Positions 44,322 through 53,450 of a stretch of DNA of 64,000 bases are shown here, one piece after another. Position numbers and translations under genes: made by a program. The notes below the pieces were generated by a model. That model saw only the letters and a list, made by a program, of their open reading frames with translations. It had not been told where the DNA came from and did not search any database. Source of the stretch: CBDANW01 sp965197825 (GTDB taxonomy: Bacteria; Acidobacteriota; Vicinamibacteria; Marinacidobacterales; DATDRI01); assembly GCA_965197825.1 (NCBI GenBank), contig CBDANW010000002.1:1302001-1366000 (forward strand), in the 5' to 3' direction. Within the stretch, counting starts at the first letter, position 1; each line of letters starts with the position of its first letter.

Positions 44322-45149
44322 TCATGCGATGCGCGAGCCAGAAACGGCTCGAATCGCGTCGGAGATGAGCTCCACCAGCTCGTCTCGCGAGAGCTGGATC
44401 ATCTCGCCTCCCTTGCCGGCCTTGCCGGCCGTCTCCGCGGGTACCGGACAGGCCTCACCGCCCGGCGGACCTTCCAACTGGTACACGCCGCGGCGAAGCT
44501 CGAGCAGACGCGACACCTCCTCGCGGGGAAGGAGCCTTTCGCCACCGAGCAGGCGCGATATCAAGCTGATCTCCGCAAAATGCTCTACGACTTCCATCTT
44601 GTAGTAGGCATCGTAAGCGTCTTTACCCACGGTCAGAGCCCCGTGGTTCGAGAGCAGCAACCCGTCGCTGGTCCGCACTAGCCGATCCACGGAGTCCGCG
44701 AGCTGCTTCGTCGAAGGCGTGCCGTACTCGGCGAGTGGCACGCAACCCAAGGTCACGACGACTTCCGCCAGCACCGCTCGATTCAGAGGCACGCCCGCCA
44801 CCGCGAAGGCCGTGGACTTCGGCGGGTGCGCATGAACCACCGCCCTCACATCGGGCCGAGCCCGGTAGACGGTGAGGTGCATCTCGATCTCGGTGGAAAC
44901 GCGCAGGCTACCGTCCATTCTCTTCCCCGAGAAATCACAGCTCACGATCATGTCGGGCGTCAGATAACCCTTGCACGCGCCGGCGGGCGTCGAGAGAACC
45001 TCCTCCTCGGAGATCCGAATGCTGACGTTACCCTCCATGGCCGCGATATAGCCGTGGCGGTAGAGCCGACGGCCGACCTCGCAAATGTCTTCCTTCAGCT
45101 CGTCTCGCGGCTTGGCGGGACGATCCATTTTGAACTCACTCGACTTCAC
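44322..45149 (-). CDS. class II aldolase (fuculose-phosphate type) with C-terminal encapsulation-peptide-like helix
   Basis: Zn-dependent class II aldolase/adducin-family enzyme, 275 residues. Catalytic site: MEGNVSIRI, metal-binding HAH in VVHAHPPKSTA, and third His in LLLSNHGALTVG. The family core ends near residue 225; a Gly/Pro-rich linker follows, then MIQLSRDELVELISDAIRAV, an amphipathic helix typical of cargo-targeting peptides. This supports packing in the shell encoded downstream. In PVM-type compartments such an aldolase cleaves fuculose- or rhamnulose-phosphate to lactaldehyde. Confidence 0.9.
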   Translation of the reverse strand: MKSSEFKMDRPAKPRDELKEDICEVGRRLYRHGYIAAMEGNVSIRISEEEVLSTPAGACKGYLTPDMIVSCDFSGKRMDGSLRVSTEIEMHLTVYRARPDVRAVVHAHPPKSTAFAVAGVPLNRAVLAEVVVTLGCVPLAEYGTPSTKQLADSVDRLVRTSDGLLLSNHGALTVGKDAYDAYYKMEVVEHFAEISLISRLLGGERLLPREEVSRLLELRRGVYQLEGPPGGEACPVPAETAGKAGKGGEMIQLSRDELVELISDAIRAVSGSRIA

Positions 45150-45155
45150 GTGATA

Positions 45156-45446
45156 CTACCCCACCGTTACCCCAGTAACTTTTGTCGTCCGAAAAGCCTC
45201 CCGGCACTTCTCGGAACAGAAATGATGTGTCTCACCGCCCGAGTGGTCCTCGACGGCACCCTCCCGCAGCAAGAAGAGCCCGCAAACCGGGTCGCGAACC
45301 ATTTGGCCGCGATAGACGGGTTTGCTGCCGCCTTGCGGTCCGTCCACTCTTTGTCGCTCGGTGCCTCCCGTCAACCACTGCGCTACCGACCGAAAGACGT
45401 AACGCACCATGAACAAGAGTGCAAGAAACTGTAACAGTCGCCCCAT
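45156..45446 (-). CDS. PP0621-like protein with YHS/TRASH-type metal-binding motif
   Basis: 96-residue protein. N-terminal hydrophobic helix (LLQFLALLFMVRYVFRSVAQ) and a C-terminal MVRDPVCGLFL ... HHFCSEKCREAF motif of the YHS/TRASH type that may bind a metal through three Cys. Ends 6 bp before the aldolase gene and follows the TPR gene by 7 bp, so it is in the same run. A link to the compartment is not shown. Confidence 0.72.
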   Translation of the reverse strand: MGRLLQFLALLFMVRYVFRSVAQWLTGGTERQRVDGPQGGSKPVYRGQMVRDPVCGLFLLREGAVEDHSGGETHHFCSEKCREAFRTTKVTGVTVG

Positions 45447-45453
45447 GACTCGG

Positions 45454-46083
45454 CTAATTCGTCGCGTGAGCGGATTTCAATGCCTCGAGCTCGTCGCGCA
45501 CGCTCTCCGCCTCTGGCGAGTTGGGGGCCACTCGCACCAACTCATCCCAAGCTTCCAACCCGCCGTCGATGTCTTGCTGGGCGTACAGCCTGACTCTGCC
45601 CAATCCCAAGAGCGCTTGGGGATTCCCCGGCTCTTTTTCCAGCACGGTCTGATACTCGGTGAGGGCCTCGTCGAGACGGCCCAAGTTCGAAAGGGTTTGG
45701 GCCAGGTGAATCCGCACATGGTTGTCGGCGGGATCCCTTTCCAACGCCTCGCGAAACAACGGAACCGCTTGGTCGTCACGGCCGGATTCCAAATAGAGAT
45801 TGCCGAGTCGAACCCGCGATTGGTTGTCGGCGGGATTCCGTTGAATCATATTCTGTAACGTGGACACTTCTTGCGGATCCAAAACGCGGCGCGACATTGC
45901 TTGCTGGGCTTGTTGGACTGGCTGGGACGCGGCGCCCCCCATACCAGCCGAACTCGATGCACCGGCCGGGCCGGCGGCGGAAAAGCTTCCCGGTGTCTGG
46001 GAAACCGTTTCGAAAACGAAGTAGCCCAGGAGCAGCCCGAAGACCAGGCCGCCCGCGAAGAAGATCGCGTTGTCTTTTCTCAT
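45454..46083 (-). CDS. membrane-anchored TPR protein
   Basis: 209 residues: one N-terminal membrane helix (AIFFAGGLVFGLLLGYFVFE), a Gly/Ser/Ala/Gln-rich linker, then three to four TPR motifs (NQSRVRLGNLYLESGRDDQAV, NHVRIHLAQTLSNLGRLDEAL, PQALLGLGRVRLY). TPR proteins mediate complex assembly; CcmH-like or gas-vesicle roles cannot be told apart. First gene of the minus run; divergent from larB. Confidence 0.82.
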   Translation of the reverse strand: MRKDNAIFFAGGLVFGLLLGYFVFETVSQTPGSFSAAGPAGASSSAGMGGAASQPVQQAQQAMSRRVLDPQEVSTLQNMIQRNPADNQSRVRLGNLYLESGRDDQAVPLFREALERDPADNHVRIHLAQTLSNLGRLDEALTEYQTVLEKEPGNPQALLGLGRVRLYAQQDIDGGLEAWDELVRVAPNSPEAESVRDELEALKSAHATN

Positions 46084-46167
46084 CGTTCTCAGGACGAGCC
46101 AGTCTATCCGCGCTCCGCGGCGGGGTCAACAGCCATGGACTGGCTCAAACCCAGGAAGCCGAACGGG

Positions 46168-46197
46168 TTGGAGCGGGTCAAGCACCCGTGGTATAGT
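46168..46197 (+). promoter_or_regulatory. promoter of larB
   Basis: TTGGAG (46168-46173), 18-bp spacer, TATAGT (46192-46197). The predicted start is about 10 nt before the larB ATG, so the message is nearly leaderless. Confidence 0.55.
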
Positions 46198-46212
46198 CGC
46201 CTCTCTCTAACC

Positions 46213-46992
46213 ATGAACTTGGATCAAATCCGCAAGATTCTGGAAGCCGTCTCCCAACAATCGATTTCCGTGGAGGAAGCTTCCGAAAAGCTGCGCCTAT
46301 TACCCTTCGAAGACCTCGGCTTTGCGAAGGTCGATCACCATCGTCAGTTGCGCCGCGGTTTTCCCGAAGTCATTTTCGGCCCCGGCAAGACTCCCGAGCA
46401 GATCGCCGCCATTGCCAAGCGGTTGGCGGCGCAGGATCAAAACGTACTGGTTACCAAGACCGGAGAGGAGGCCCACCGCGCGGTGGTGAAAGACCTCCCG
46501 GACGCTCGCTGGCATCCGGAGGCCGGGTGCATCGTGGTAGAACGCCACCGCCCGGCACGAACGGCGGGGTTGGTGGTCGTCATCTCGGCAGGCACGTCCG
46601 ATATTCCGATTGCCGAGGAAGCCGCGTTGACTCTCGACCTAATGGGAGCGAACGTCGAGCGCGTTTTCGACGTCGGAGTCGCCGGAATACATCGACTGGC
46701 TTCCCATCAGGAGACCTTGGGAAAGGCGGACGTGGTTGTGGTCGCGGCGGGCATGGAGGGTGCGCTGCCCAGTGTCGTCTCCGGCCTGGTTGCGGTTCCC
46801 GTCGTCGCGGTCCCAACCAGCGTCGGCTACGGGGCCAGCTTTGGCGGACTCTCGGCGCTGCTCGCGATGCTGAACGGCTGCTCATCTGGTGTCGCCGTCG
46901 TCAACATCGACAACGGTTTCGGCGCTGGATACCTGGCGGCGCTCATCAATTCTTTAGGGGCATTGCGGGCTTCGGGGGCAGCCACCAAATAA
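46213..46992 (+). CDS. larB: LarB, nickel-pincer cofactor biosynthesis carboxylase
   Basis: 259 residues with a PurE-like C-terminal domain. LarB carboxylates and hydrolyses nicotinate adenine dinucleotide as the first step to the nickel-pincer nucleotide of lactate racemase-type enzymes. Motifs: FPEVIFGPGKTPEQ, VVVISAGTSDIPIAEEAALT, RVFDVGVAGIHRL, VPTSVGYGASFGG and VVNIDNGFGAGYLA. larA, larC and larE are absent from the window, so it is an isolated pathway gene here. Confidence 0.9.
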   Translation: MNLDQIRKILEAVSQQSISVEEASEKLRLLPFEDLGFAKVDHHRQLRRGFPEVIFGPGKTPEQIAAIAKRLAAQDQNVLVTKTGEEAHRAVVKDLPDARWHPEAGCIVVERHRPARTAGLVVVISAGTSDIPIAEEAALTLDLMGANVERVFDVGVAGIHRLASHQETLGKADVVVVAAGMEGALPSVVSGLVAVPVVAVPTSVGYGASFGGLSALLAMLNGCSSGVAVVNIDNGFGAGYLAALINSLGALRASGAATK

Positions 46993-47006
46993 GTGCTCTG
47001 GACCGC

Positions 47007-47035
47007 TTGACAGACGGCCCTTTCGTTCATAAATT
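47007..47035 (+). promoter_or_regulatory. promoter of the mutS2-dnaG-rpoD operon
   Basis: Perfect TTGACA (47007-47012), 17-bp spacer, TAAATT (47030-47035). The leader to mutS2 is about 160 nt and contains nothing else that I recognise. Confidence 0.65.
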
Positions 47036-47200
47036 GCAATAAGAAAACGGCTTATGGGTTTGCGTGTGCGTCTTTTGTATGCAAATCCCGGGCCATGGGT
47101 AGGCGGTCGTAAGTCGAGGTAAACTGGTAGATTGGGCTTGAAGGCGTCTCAAGAACACCCCTGCGGTGCGCCCCGGTAGCCCTATGCGATTTCCCCTTTC

Positions 47201-49657
47201 ATGAATGTCGTCGTCTGTAAGACCTTAGAACTGGATAAAATACTGGCCGTCCTGGCCCGCCACGCATCGACTCCATTCGGGACGGAGGCGGCGCGATCCC
47301 TCTACCCTTCCTCGAAGATGGCTTCCGTCCGACAAGCCCTGCAAGAGACCAGCGAGGGATGCAGGTTGCTGGGGCGCGGAAAGAGATTCCCCCTCGCAGG
47401 CACACCGGACATCCGTCGTCACCTGAAGGTCTTGGAAATCGCGAATCACTCGCTTCCCGCCGACTCGCTGCTAGAGCTCTCCGAAGTCGCTCGGACCGCC
47501 CAAGAAATGGGTCCGCAGCTCGAGGACGATCCATCGCAGCTCCCGCTTCTGGCAGAGCTTACCGGCCGACTCCCCGATCTCGAGGAGCTTCGGGTTCCTA
47601 TCGAGAAAGCCATCGACGCGGAAAGCGGGGAAGTCAAAGACGATGCGAGCCCCGAGCTCCATCGTCTGCGAGCGCGACTCTTCAAGCTAAGCAGGCGATT
47701 GGATAGCATTCTCGAGTCTTATCTCAAACAAAAAGATTCGAAGAAGTTGCTTCAGGACCAGATCGTCACCGTACGGAACGGCCGGTCGGTGCTGCCGGTA
47801 AAGGCCGAGTGTCGGAGTCAACTGGTCGGCATCGTTCACGGCTCGTCCGCGAGCGGCGCCACGGTGTTCATCGAACCGATCGGCACGGTCGAGATCAACA
47901 ACAACATCGTTTCCTTACGAGAACAGGAACGTCAGGAAATCGAGCGCATCTTGCGCGCACTGACCGAGCTCGCGCGGGCCAAGAAGTTCGAGCTCTCATC
48001 GACGGTTGATATTCTCGGCCACCTCGATCTCATTCAGGCGAAGGCCTTCCTGTCCGAAGCCTATCAAGGAGTGGAGCCGCAGTTAGCCGACCGAAAGGCA
48101 CTTCGTCTCGTGTCCGCGCGCCATCCGTTACTCATCCGCAAGGTCGTCGAGCGGCTCGACCAGGCACCCCCTAGAAGCGTGACTCGGGAAGCCGTGCCGC
48201 TCTCCCTTAATGTGGATTCTGGCAAGGTGATCGAGAGGCCCCACCAGGCACTCCCGAGGGAAGCCGTGCCTCTCTCTTTCCACGTGGACTCCGAGAAGAG
48301 TGCTCTGGTTTTCACCGGGCCGAACACGGGCGGGAAGACCGTTGCCCTCAAGACGGCGGGCTTGCTCTCGCTGATGGTGCAGACGGGGCTTCACGTTCCC
48401 GCCGACGCCGAGAGCGTGTTTCCAGTATTCAAGAAGATCTTCGCCGACATCGGAGACGAGCAATCGATCGGCTCGAGTTTATCGACCTTCTCGTTCCACC
48501 TCAGAAACATCGTGGAGATGGAACGGGAGATCGAGGAACCCTCTCTCGTGCTCCTCGACGAGGTCGGCACCGGAACGGATCCCGCGGAAGGAGGAGCCCT
48601 GGGAACGGCCCTGGTGGATCATTTTCGGCGGCGGGGCGCGCTGGTTCTGGCTTCTACCCACCACGGCATGCTGAAAGCCTACGCCACCACGACACCGGGA
48701 GTCGGCTCGGCTAGCTTCGAGTTCGATCCCAAGACGTTCGAGCCAACCTACGTTTTGGTGGAGGATGCGACCGGGAGAAGTCTCGCCTTCGAAATCGCTC
48801 GTCGCTTCGGGCTTCCCGACGAGGTGATCGCGCAGGCACAAACGCTTCAAAATCAAAAAGAGCGTCAGGTCGAAGGCATGCTCGAGCGGCTGGAAGAGGA
48901 AGGCCAGCAGCTGGCTCGCGATCGGGAAAAAATGACAAAGGATCGCCGCGCCCTAGAAGCGTCGCTCCGACGCCAGCATGCCATGGAAGAAGAGCTCAGC
49001 CGCGACCAAGAAAAGCACTTGGAGAGCGTTCGGGAAGACATGGCGCAAGAGATCGCTCGGGCCCGCGACGAGATGCGAAGCCTACTCGCCGAGGCGCAAC
49101 GGCATAGCCTTTCCGGGCACCAAAAAGAAGTGGAGGAGATTCGCGGGCAGCTTGCGGCATTGGCGAGTCGATTCCAGCCGGGGCCCAAGGAGTCCGCGGC
49201 GCCCGTCGACCTGAACGTCGGCGAAACCGTGACCATTTCTTCCCTACACTTGACGGGCCAAGTCGTGGAAGTCCTGAGCGATGACGAGGTCGAGGTCATC
49301 GTCAGAGATAAGCGGCTGCGTATCCCGCTTTCCGATTTGGAGAGCGTGGGGTCAACACAGACGGCCCAGGCTGTCCGGGCTTCGCCGACGGGAGTAAGAA
49401 CGCACTTTGCCCAAACCAAACGCGTCCTCGAGGAGCTCAACGTCATCGGCTGCACGGTGGACGAAGCCATCTCGCAGGCGGACAAGTTCTTGGATGACGC
49501 CTTCCTCAGCGAGCACCGTCAGGTGCGCTTGATTCACGGTTTGGGTCGGGGACGACTCAAGAAAGCAATCGGCCAGTGGCTTTCGACACACCCGCACGTG
49601 GCCAATCACCAACCCGAGGGAAGCGGTGCGGTGACGGTGGTGGAGCTCAAGAGCTGA
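47201..49657 (+). CDS. mutS2: MutS2 with internal duplication and C-terminal Smr domain
   Basis: 818-residue MutS2 ATPase; family members act in recombination control and, in some bacteria, on collided ribosomes. Walker A GPNTGGKT near residue 373, Walker B LVLLDEVGTGTDP, long coiled coil (residues 550-640), KOW-like region and a C-terminal Smr domain (VRLIHGLGRGRLKKAI). Just before Walker A there is a duplicated stretch, (REAVPLSLNVDSGK ... REAVPLSFHVDSEK), adding about 25 residues. The canonical Smr LDxRG motif reads LNVIG. Heads an operon with dnaG and rpoD (1- and 4-nt overlaps). Confidence 0.92.
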   Translation: MNVVVCKTLELDKILAVLARHASTPFGTEAARSLYPSSKMASVRQALQETSEGCRLLGRGKRFPLAGTPDIRRHLKVLEIANHSLPADSLLELSEVARTAQEMGPQLEDDPSQLPLLAELTGRLPDLEELRVPIEKAIDAESGEVKDDASPELHRLRARLFKLSRRLDSILESYLKQKDSKKLLQDQIVTVRNGRSVLPVKAECRSQLVGIVHGSSASGATVFIEPIGTVEINNNIVSLREQERQEIERILRALTELARAKKFELSSTVDILGHLDLIQAKAFLSEAYQGVEPQLADRKALRLVSARHPLLIRKVVERLDQAPPRSVTREAVPLSLNVDSGKVIERPHQALPREAVPLSFHVDSEKSALVFTGPNTGGKTVALKTAGLLSLMVQTGLHVPADAESVFPVFKKIFADIGDEQSIGSSLSTFSFHLRNIVEMEREIEEPSLVLLDEVGTGTDPAEGGALGTALVDHFRRRGALVLASTHHGMLKAYATTTPGVGSASFEFDPKTFEPTYVLVEDATGRSLAFEIARRFGLPDEVIAQAQTLQNQKERQVEGMLERLEEEGQQLARDREKMTKDRRALEASLRRQHAMEEELSRDQEKHLESVREDMAQEIARARDEMRSLLAEAQRHSLSGHQKEVEEIRGQLAALASRFQPGPKESAAPVDLNVGETVTISSLHLTGQVVEVLSDDEVEVIVRDKRLRIPLSDLESVGSTQTAQAVRASPTGVRTHFAQTKRVLEELNVIGCTVDEAISQADKFLDDAFLSEHRQVRLIHGLGRGRLKKAIGQWLSTHPHVANHQPEGSGAVTVVELKS

Positions 49658-51399
49658 TGCCTCAGATCCCGACGAGTTTCATCGAACAGATACGGACGAG
49701 CACCGACATACTGGACCTCGTCGCACAGTACGTCCCTCTGAAGCGAGCGGGGAAGAACTTCAAGGGACTTTGTCCTTTCCACGCGGAGAAGACGCCCTCG
49801 TTCAACGTGAGTCCGGAGAAAGAGATCTTCCATTGCTTCGGCTGCGGACAAGGGGGCGACGCCTTCAAGTTCCTCATGCTCTACGAGAAGATGTCCTTTA
49901 CCGAAGCCGTAGCCCATCTTTCCGCACGGGCAGGCATCAGCCTGCCACAGCGATCGGCCGCCCCGGAAGATCGGGAGAGAGGCCTGCTCCTCAAGCTTCA
50001 CGAAGAGGCGGCCCGGTTGTTTCAAGATTTGCTGAACAAGAACCCACGGGCGCTCGCCTACCTCGAGGGACGCGGATTGACCCGGGAGATGATCAAGAAG
50101 GTGGGTTTCGGTTACGCGCCCGATTCCTGGAGCACGCTCCTCGAGCATCTCACCCGCAAGGGCGCCAAGCCAGAGACGATAGCCCGAGCCGGGCTGGCCG
50201 TCCCCCGCCGCGAGGGTGGAGGTCACTACGACCGCTTCCGCAATCGCGTCGTCATACCGATTCGGAACGAGTCGGGAAAGATCGTGGCCTTCGGCGGGAG
50301 GCTGCTCGGGCCCGGCGAACCGAAATACCTGAACTCGCCGGAGAGTCCCATCTACAACAAGAGCCGGATCCTCTTCGGGTTCGAGATCGCCAAGACCGCC
50401 ATCCGTCAGAGCGACTTCGCGATTTTGATGGAGGGGTACCTCGACTGCATCCAGGCGTACCAGGCCGGGATCAACCAGGCGGTGGCCTGTTGTGGGACGA
50501 GCCTCACCGCGACGCACGCACGCTTGCTCCGTCGATACACCGATCGGGTCGTCGTCAACTTCGACCCCGACGAGGCTGGAGAGGCCGCCGCTGCCCGTAG
50601 TATCGATCTCCTCATCGAAGAAGGATTCCAGGTCTCGGTCTTGAGCCTTCCCGCCGGAAAAGATCCCGACACATTCATCCGAGAAGAGGGCGGGGATAGC
50701 TATCGACAGAAACTCGAAGGTGCCCGCTCTTTCGTGGACTACCTGATCGAACGATCCGCTCAGCGCGCGGATATCTCGACGCCCCGCGGCAAGGTCGAAT
50801 TCCTGAATGGCGTGCTGCCGACATTGGCCCGCATTCCGAATCAGGTCGAACGCGTCGGCTACGTGAGTCGGCTGGCGGAGCGAGCGGAGATTTCGGATGC
50901 CGCGGTGGTGGAGGAGCTCCGCCGACAGGTACTGGCTCGCGTCCGCCGCGTCAACATGACGCTCCCACCCTCCGACTCGGTCAAGCCCGCCGAACGCGAC
51001 TTGATCCGATGGTTGCTACATTCGCCCGACGACGCCCCGGCGCTGCTTTCGGATGTGGGCGAGGAGGATCTCGAGGAGCTCGCAACCGCGCCGATCTTGA
51101 AGGCGATGAAGGAAGTCCTGGTCTCTGGGGACCTCTCCACAGAACGCGTGCTGGATCGGTTGGCCGGGGAAGCAGAACGGAATCTTCTTACTAGGATCGC
51201 TCTGGAGCCGGCTCCCCTGGGGCCCCGTCAAAGCCCCCGGGACTGCCTGAACCGTCTACGGGAGCAGAGGTGGCGCCGGCAGCTTTCGCGCCTGCGAGCT
51301 AAACTAGCCCAGGGCATGGACGACGACAACGTAACCGCCGAGATCCAATCCTTAGCGCGGAGGATTGAGAGCTCAGGACGCATGGAGAGTCTGACGTGA
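49657..51399 (+). CDS. dnaG: DNA primase
   Basis: 580-residue primase. N-terminal CHC2 zinc finger (CPFHAEKTPSF ... FHCFGCGQGG), TOPRIM core with EGYLD and the acidic FDPDEAG, and a C-terminal helicase-binding domain. The ATG at 49657 overlaps the mutS2 stop (TGATG). Operon with rpoD as in the macromolecular-synthesis operon, here without rpsU. Confidence 0.95.
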   Translation: MPQIPTSFIEQIRTSTDILDLVAQYVPLKRAGKNFKGLCPFHAEKTPSFNVSPEKEIFHCFGCGQGGDAFKFLMLYEKMSFTEAVAHLSARAGISLPQRSAAPEDRERGLLLKLHEEAARLFQDLLNKNPRALAYLEGRGLTREMIKKVGFGYAPDSWSTLLEHLTRKGAKPETIARAGLAVPRREGGGHYDRFRNRVVIPIRNESGKIVAFGGRLLGPGEPKYLNSPESPIYNKSRILFGFEIAKTAIRQSDFAILMEGYLDCIQAYQAGINQAVACCGTSLTATHARLLRRYTDRVVVNFDPDEAGEAAAARSIDLLIEEGFQVSVLSLPAGKDPDTFIREEGGDSYRQKLEGARSFVDYLIERSAQRADISTPRGKVEFLNGVLPTLARIPNQVERVGYVSRLAERAEISDAAVVEELRRQVLARVRRVNMTLPPSDSVKPAERDLIRWLLHSPDDAPALLSDVGEEDLEELATAPILKAMKEVLVSGDLSTERVLDRLAGEAERNLLTRIALEPAPLGPRQSPRDCLNRLREQRWRRQLSRLRAKLAQGMDDDNVTAEIQSLARRIESSGRMESLT

Positions 51400-53129
51400 T
51401 TGGTAAAAGGGACAAGCTTTTGGCCATCGAGGAAAAATACGACGAAGTAAAGACGCTCATCACTATCGGGAAGGAGAAGGGATATCTCCTTTACGACGAA
51501 GTCAACGACATGCTGCCTTCCGAGGTGAGCTCGTCCGAAGAGCTCGATGAGCTCTTCGATGCTTTTGGCAACCATGGCATCGATGTCGTCGAATCCGAGG
51601 AAAAATACAAGGAGATGAAGGAAGCCGGCATCGCCAACACGGACAAAGGCAGAGGGCGGGCCCAAGTTGCGCTGGACCTCACACCAGGCGTCCTCGACAA
51701 GACCAACGACCCGGTGCGGATGTACCTCCGAGAAATGGGGACCGTCGCGCTGTTGACGCGGGAGGGAGAAGTCGTAATAGCCAAGCGCATCGAGCGAGGA
51801 AAACTGGGTGCGATCCGCTCCATTTCTAGAACCGTGATGATGGCCAACGAAGTTCTCGCCCTGCGGGATGCCCTCAAACAGGGAGAGGTGAACGTCAAGG
51901 ACTACATTATTATCAGCGAAGACGATCTCGCCGATCAGAAGATCGACGAACGCCGTCACCAAGCCGTTCTCCAGATCAACAAGGTCGACCGCGCCTATCG
52001 TGACTGCAAAACCTATGCTAAGCGATTCGCCAAGCTCAAGAAACGCTCGCGAGGCTACGTCAAGGGGAAGTGGAAGCTCGGCCGGCTGCGCATCAAAGTG
52101 TCCAAGTTCATCCAGAGGATCGACTTCACGGAGAATTTTCTACTTCGAATGAGGGACCGGATCCGCGATGCCGTGGAGACGATCGCGGCCTCCGAAAGGC
52201 GCGTGGCGCGGTTCGAGTCCAAGCTGAACGGCGTCAAAGGCAGGGGCAAGGCCAAGGACGAGGAAAGAAGCCGCATCCGGTCCGAAATAAGAAAAACTCG
52301 AGCCACCAGCCGCGCGATCCAGGACGAGTACGAGGCGATCCCCGCGCAACTCAAGGGAACGCTGAAGACCATCAAGTTCGGTGAGGCCCAAGCGCAGCTA
52401 GCCAAATCGGAACTGGTGGAGGCCAATCTCCGTCTGGTGGTATCGATCGCCAAGAAATATACGAATCGTGGACTGCAGTTCCTGGATCTCATCCAGGAGG
52501 GAAACATCGGGCTCATGAAGGCCGTGGACAAGTTCGAGTACCGCCGCGGCTACAAGTTCTCAACCTATGCTACGTGGTGGATCCGGCAGGCAATTACCCG
52601 AGCCATCGCCGATCAAGCACGCACCATTCGAATTCCGGTGCACATGATCGAGACCATCAACAAGCTCATCCGCACGTCACGGAGCTTGGTTCAGGAATAC
52701 GGCCGTGAACCGACTTCGGAAGAAATCGCCAAGCGCATGGATATCCCAGTGGCCAAGGTGCGAAAAGTCTTGAAGATAGCTCAAGAACCGATTTCGCTCG
52801 AGACGCCAATCGGAGAGGAAGAAGACAGCCACCTGGGCGATTTCATCGAAGATCGCGGTGTGGTGTCACCGGCCGAGCAGGTCATCAACACCAACCTAAA
52901 AGAGATGACGGAAGCGGTGCTGAAGACCTTGACTCCCCGGGAGGAGAAGGTCATCAAGATGCGGTTTGGCGTGGGGGATGGCAGCGAGCACACTCTCGAG
53001 GAAGTGGGACAGAACTTCGAAGTGACTCGCGAGCGGATTCGTCAGATCGAGACCAAAGCGCTTCGCAAACTTCGTCACCCGTCGCGCAGCCGCAAGCTCA
53101 AGGCATTTCTCGAAGGCTCGCGGGTCTAG
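51396..53129 (+). CDS. rpoD: RNA polymerase primary sigma factor
   Basis: 577 residues. Region 1.1 at the N-terminus, region 1.2-2.4 (DPVRMYLREMGTVALLTREGE, GLQFLDLIQEGNIGLMKAVDKFEYRRGYKFSTYATWWIRQ in segments), regions 3 and 4 (LTPREEKVIKMRFG, EVTRERIRQIETKALRKLR). A spacer of about 200 residues between 1.2 and 2 is Lys/Arg-rich. GTG start overlaps dnaG (GTGA). The stop codon falls within the left end of the MITE at 53126. Confidence 0.95.
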   Translation: MIGKRDKLLAIEEKYDEVKTLITIGKEKGYLLYDEVNDMLPSEVSSSEELDELFDAFGNHGIDVVESEEKYKEMKEAGIANTDKGRGRAQVALDLTPGVLDKTNDPVRMYLREMGTVALLTREGEVVIAKRIERGKLGAIRSISRTVMMANEVLALRDALKQGEVNVKDYIIISEDDLADQKIDERRHQAVLQINKVDRAYRDCKTYAKRFAKLKKRSRGYVKGKWKLGRLRIKVSKFIQRIDFTENFLLRMRDRIRDAVETIAASERRVARFESKLNGVKGRGKAKDEERSRIRSEIRKTRATSRAIQDEYEAIPAQLKGTLKTIKFGEAQAQLAKSELVEANLRLVVSIAKKYTNRGLQFLDLIQEGNIGLMKAVDKFEYRRGYKFSTYATWWIRQAITRAIADQARTIRIPVHMIETINKLIRTSRSLVQEYGREPTSEEIAKRMDIPVAKVRKVLKIAQEPISLETPIGEEEDSHLGDFIEDRGVVSPAEQVINTNLKEMTEAVLKTLTPREEKVIKMRFGVGDGSEHTLEEVGQNFEVTRERIRQIETKALRKLRHPSRSRKLKAFLEGSRV

Positions 53130-53347
53130 TGCCCTGTATCAGTAGTTCGTCACCTAAATCTCGGCCCCTTTTGCGCGCTGGCTTCGTTGCGGCATCGTGC
53201 CAGTTCGGCCATAGGCCTAGCCCTCCGCTCGACAGGCTCGCTGCGGAAGGCGGTCGAAATATCCAGATATGACGTCGTCGTCTCGCCTCGCCAGCACACA
53301 AAATGGCCTCGAGCTTTAGGCCACGATCCACTGATACAGGACACTAG
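53126..53347. mobile_element. MITE-like element with 20-bp terminal inverted repeats
   Basis: CTAGTGCCCTGTATCAGTAG at the left faces CCACTGATACAGGACACTAG at the right (two mismatches). 222 bp, no gene. Its interior contains ATATCCAGATAT, which the element at 53451 also has in reverse. Solo ends occur at 32564 and, partly, 8833. The left end supplies the rpoD stop codon. Confidence 0.65.
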
Positions 53348-53370
53348 AGTATATTAAACTGAGAGGTGAC

Positions 53371-53446
53371 GGGCCCATAGCTCAGTGGTTAGAGCAACCG
53401 GCTCATAACCGGTTGGTCCTAGGTTCAAGTCCTAGTGGGCCCACCA
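53371..53446 (+). tRNA. tRNA-Ile2 (CAU anticodon, lysidine type)
   Basis: 76 nt with encoded CCA. Acceptor GGGCCCA/TGGGCCC, D loop AGCTCAGTGGTTAGAGC, anticodon CAT in CTCATAA, T loop GGTTCAAGTCC. The C4-G69 and C5-G68 pairs are determinants for TilS, which elongator tRNA-Met lacks, so Ile2 is preferred over Met. A TATATT box lies 16 bp upstream. Confidence 0.85.
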
Positions 53447-53450
53447 GTTA

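Noticed and set aside
53371..53446. Elongator tRNA-Met
   Set aside because: The CAU anticodon alone is ambiguous; C4-G69 and C5-G68 favour the lysidine-modified tRNA-Ile2, although this is not proof.
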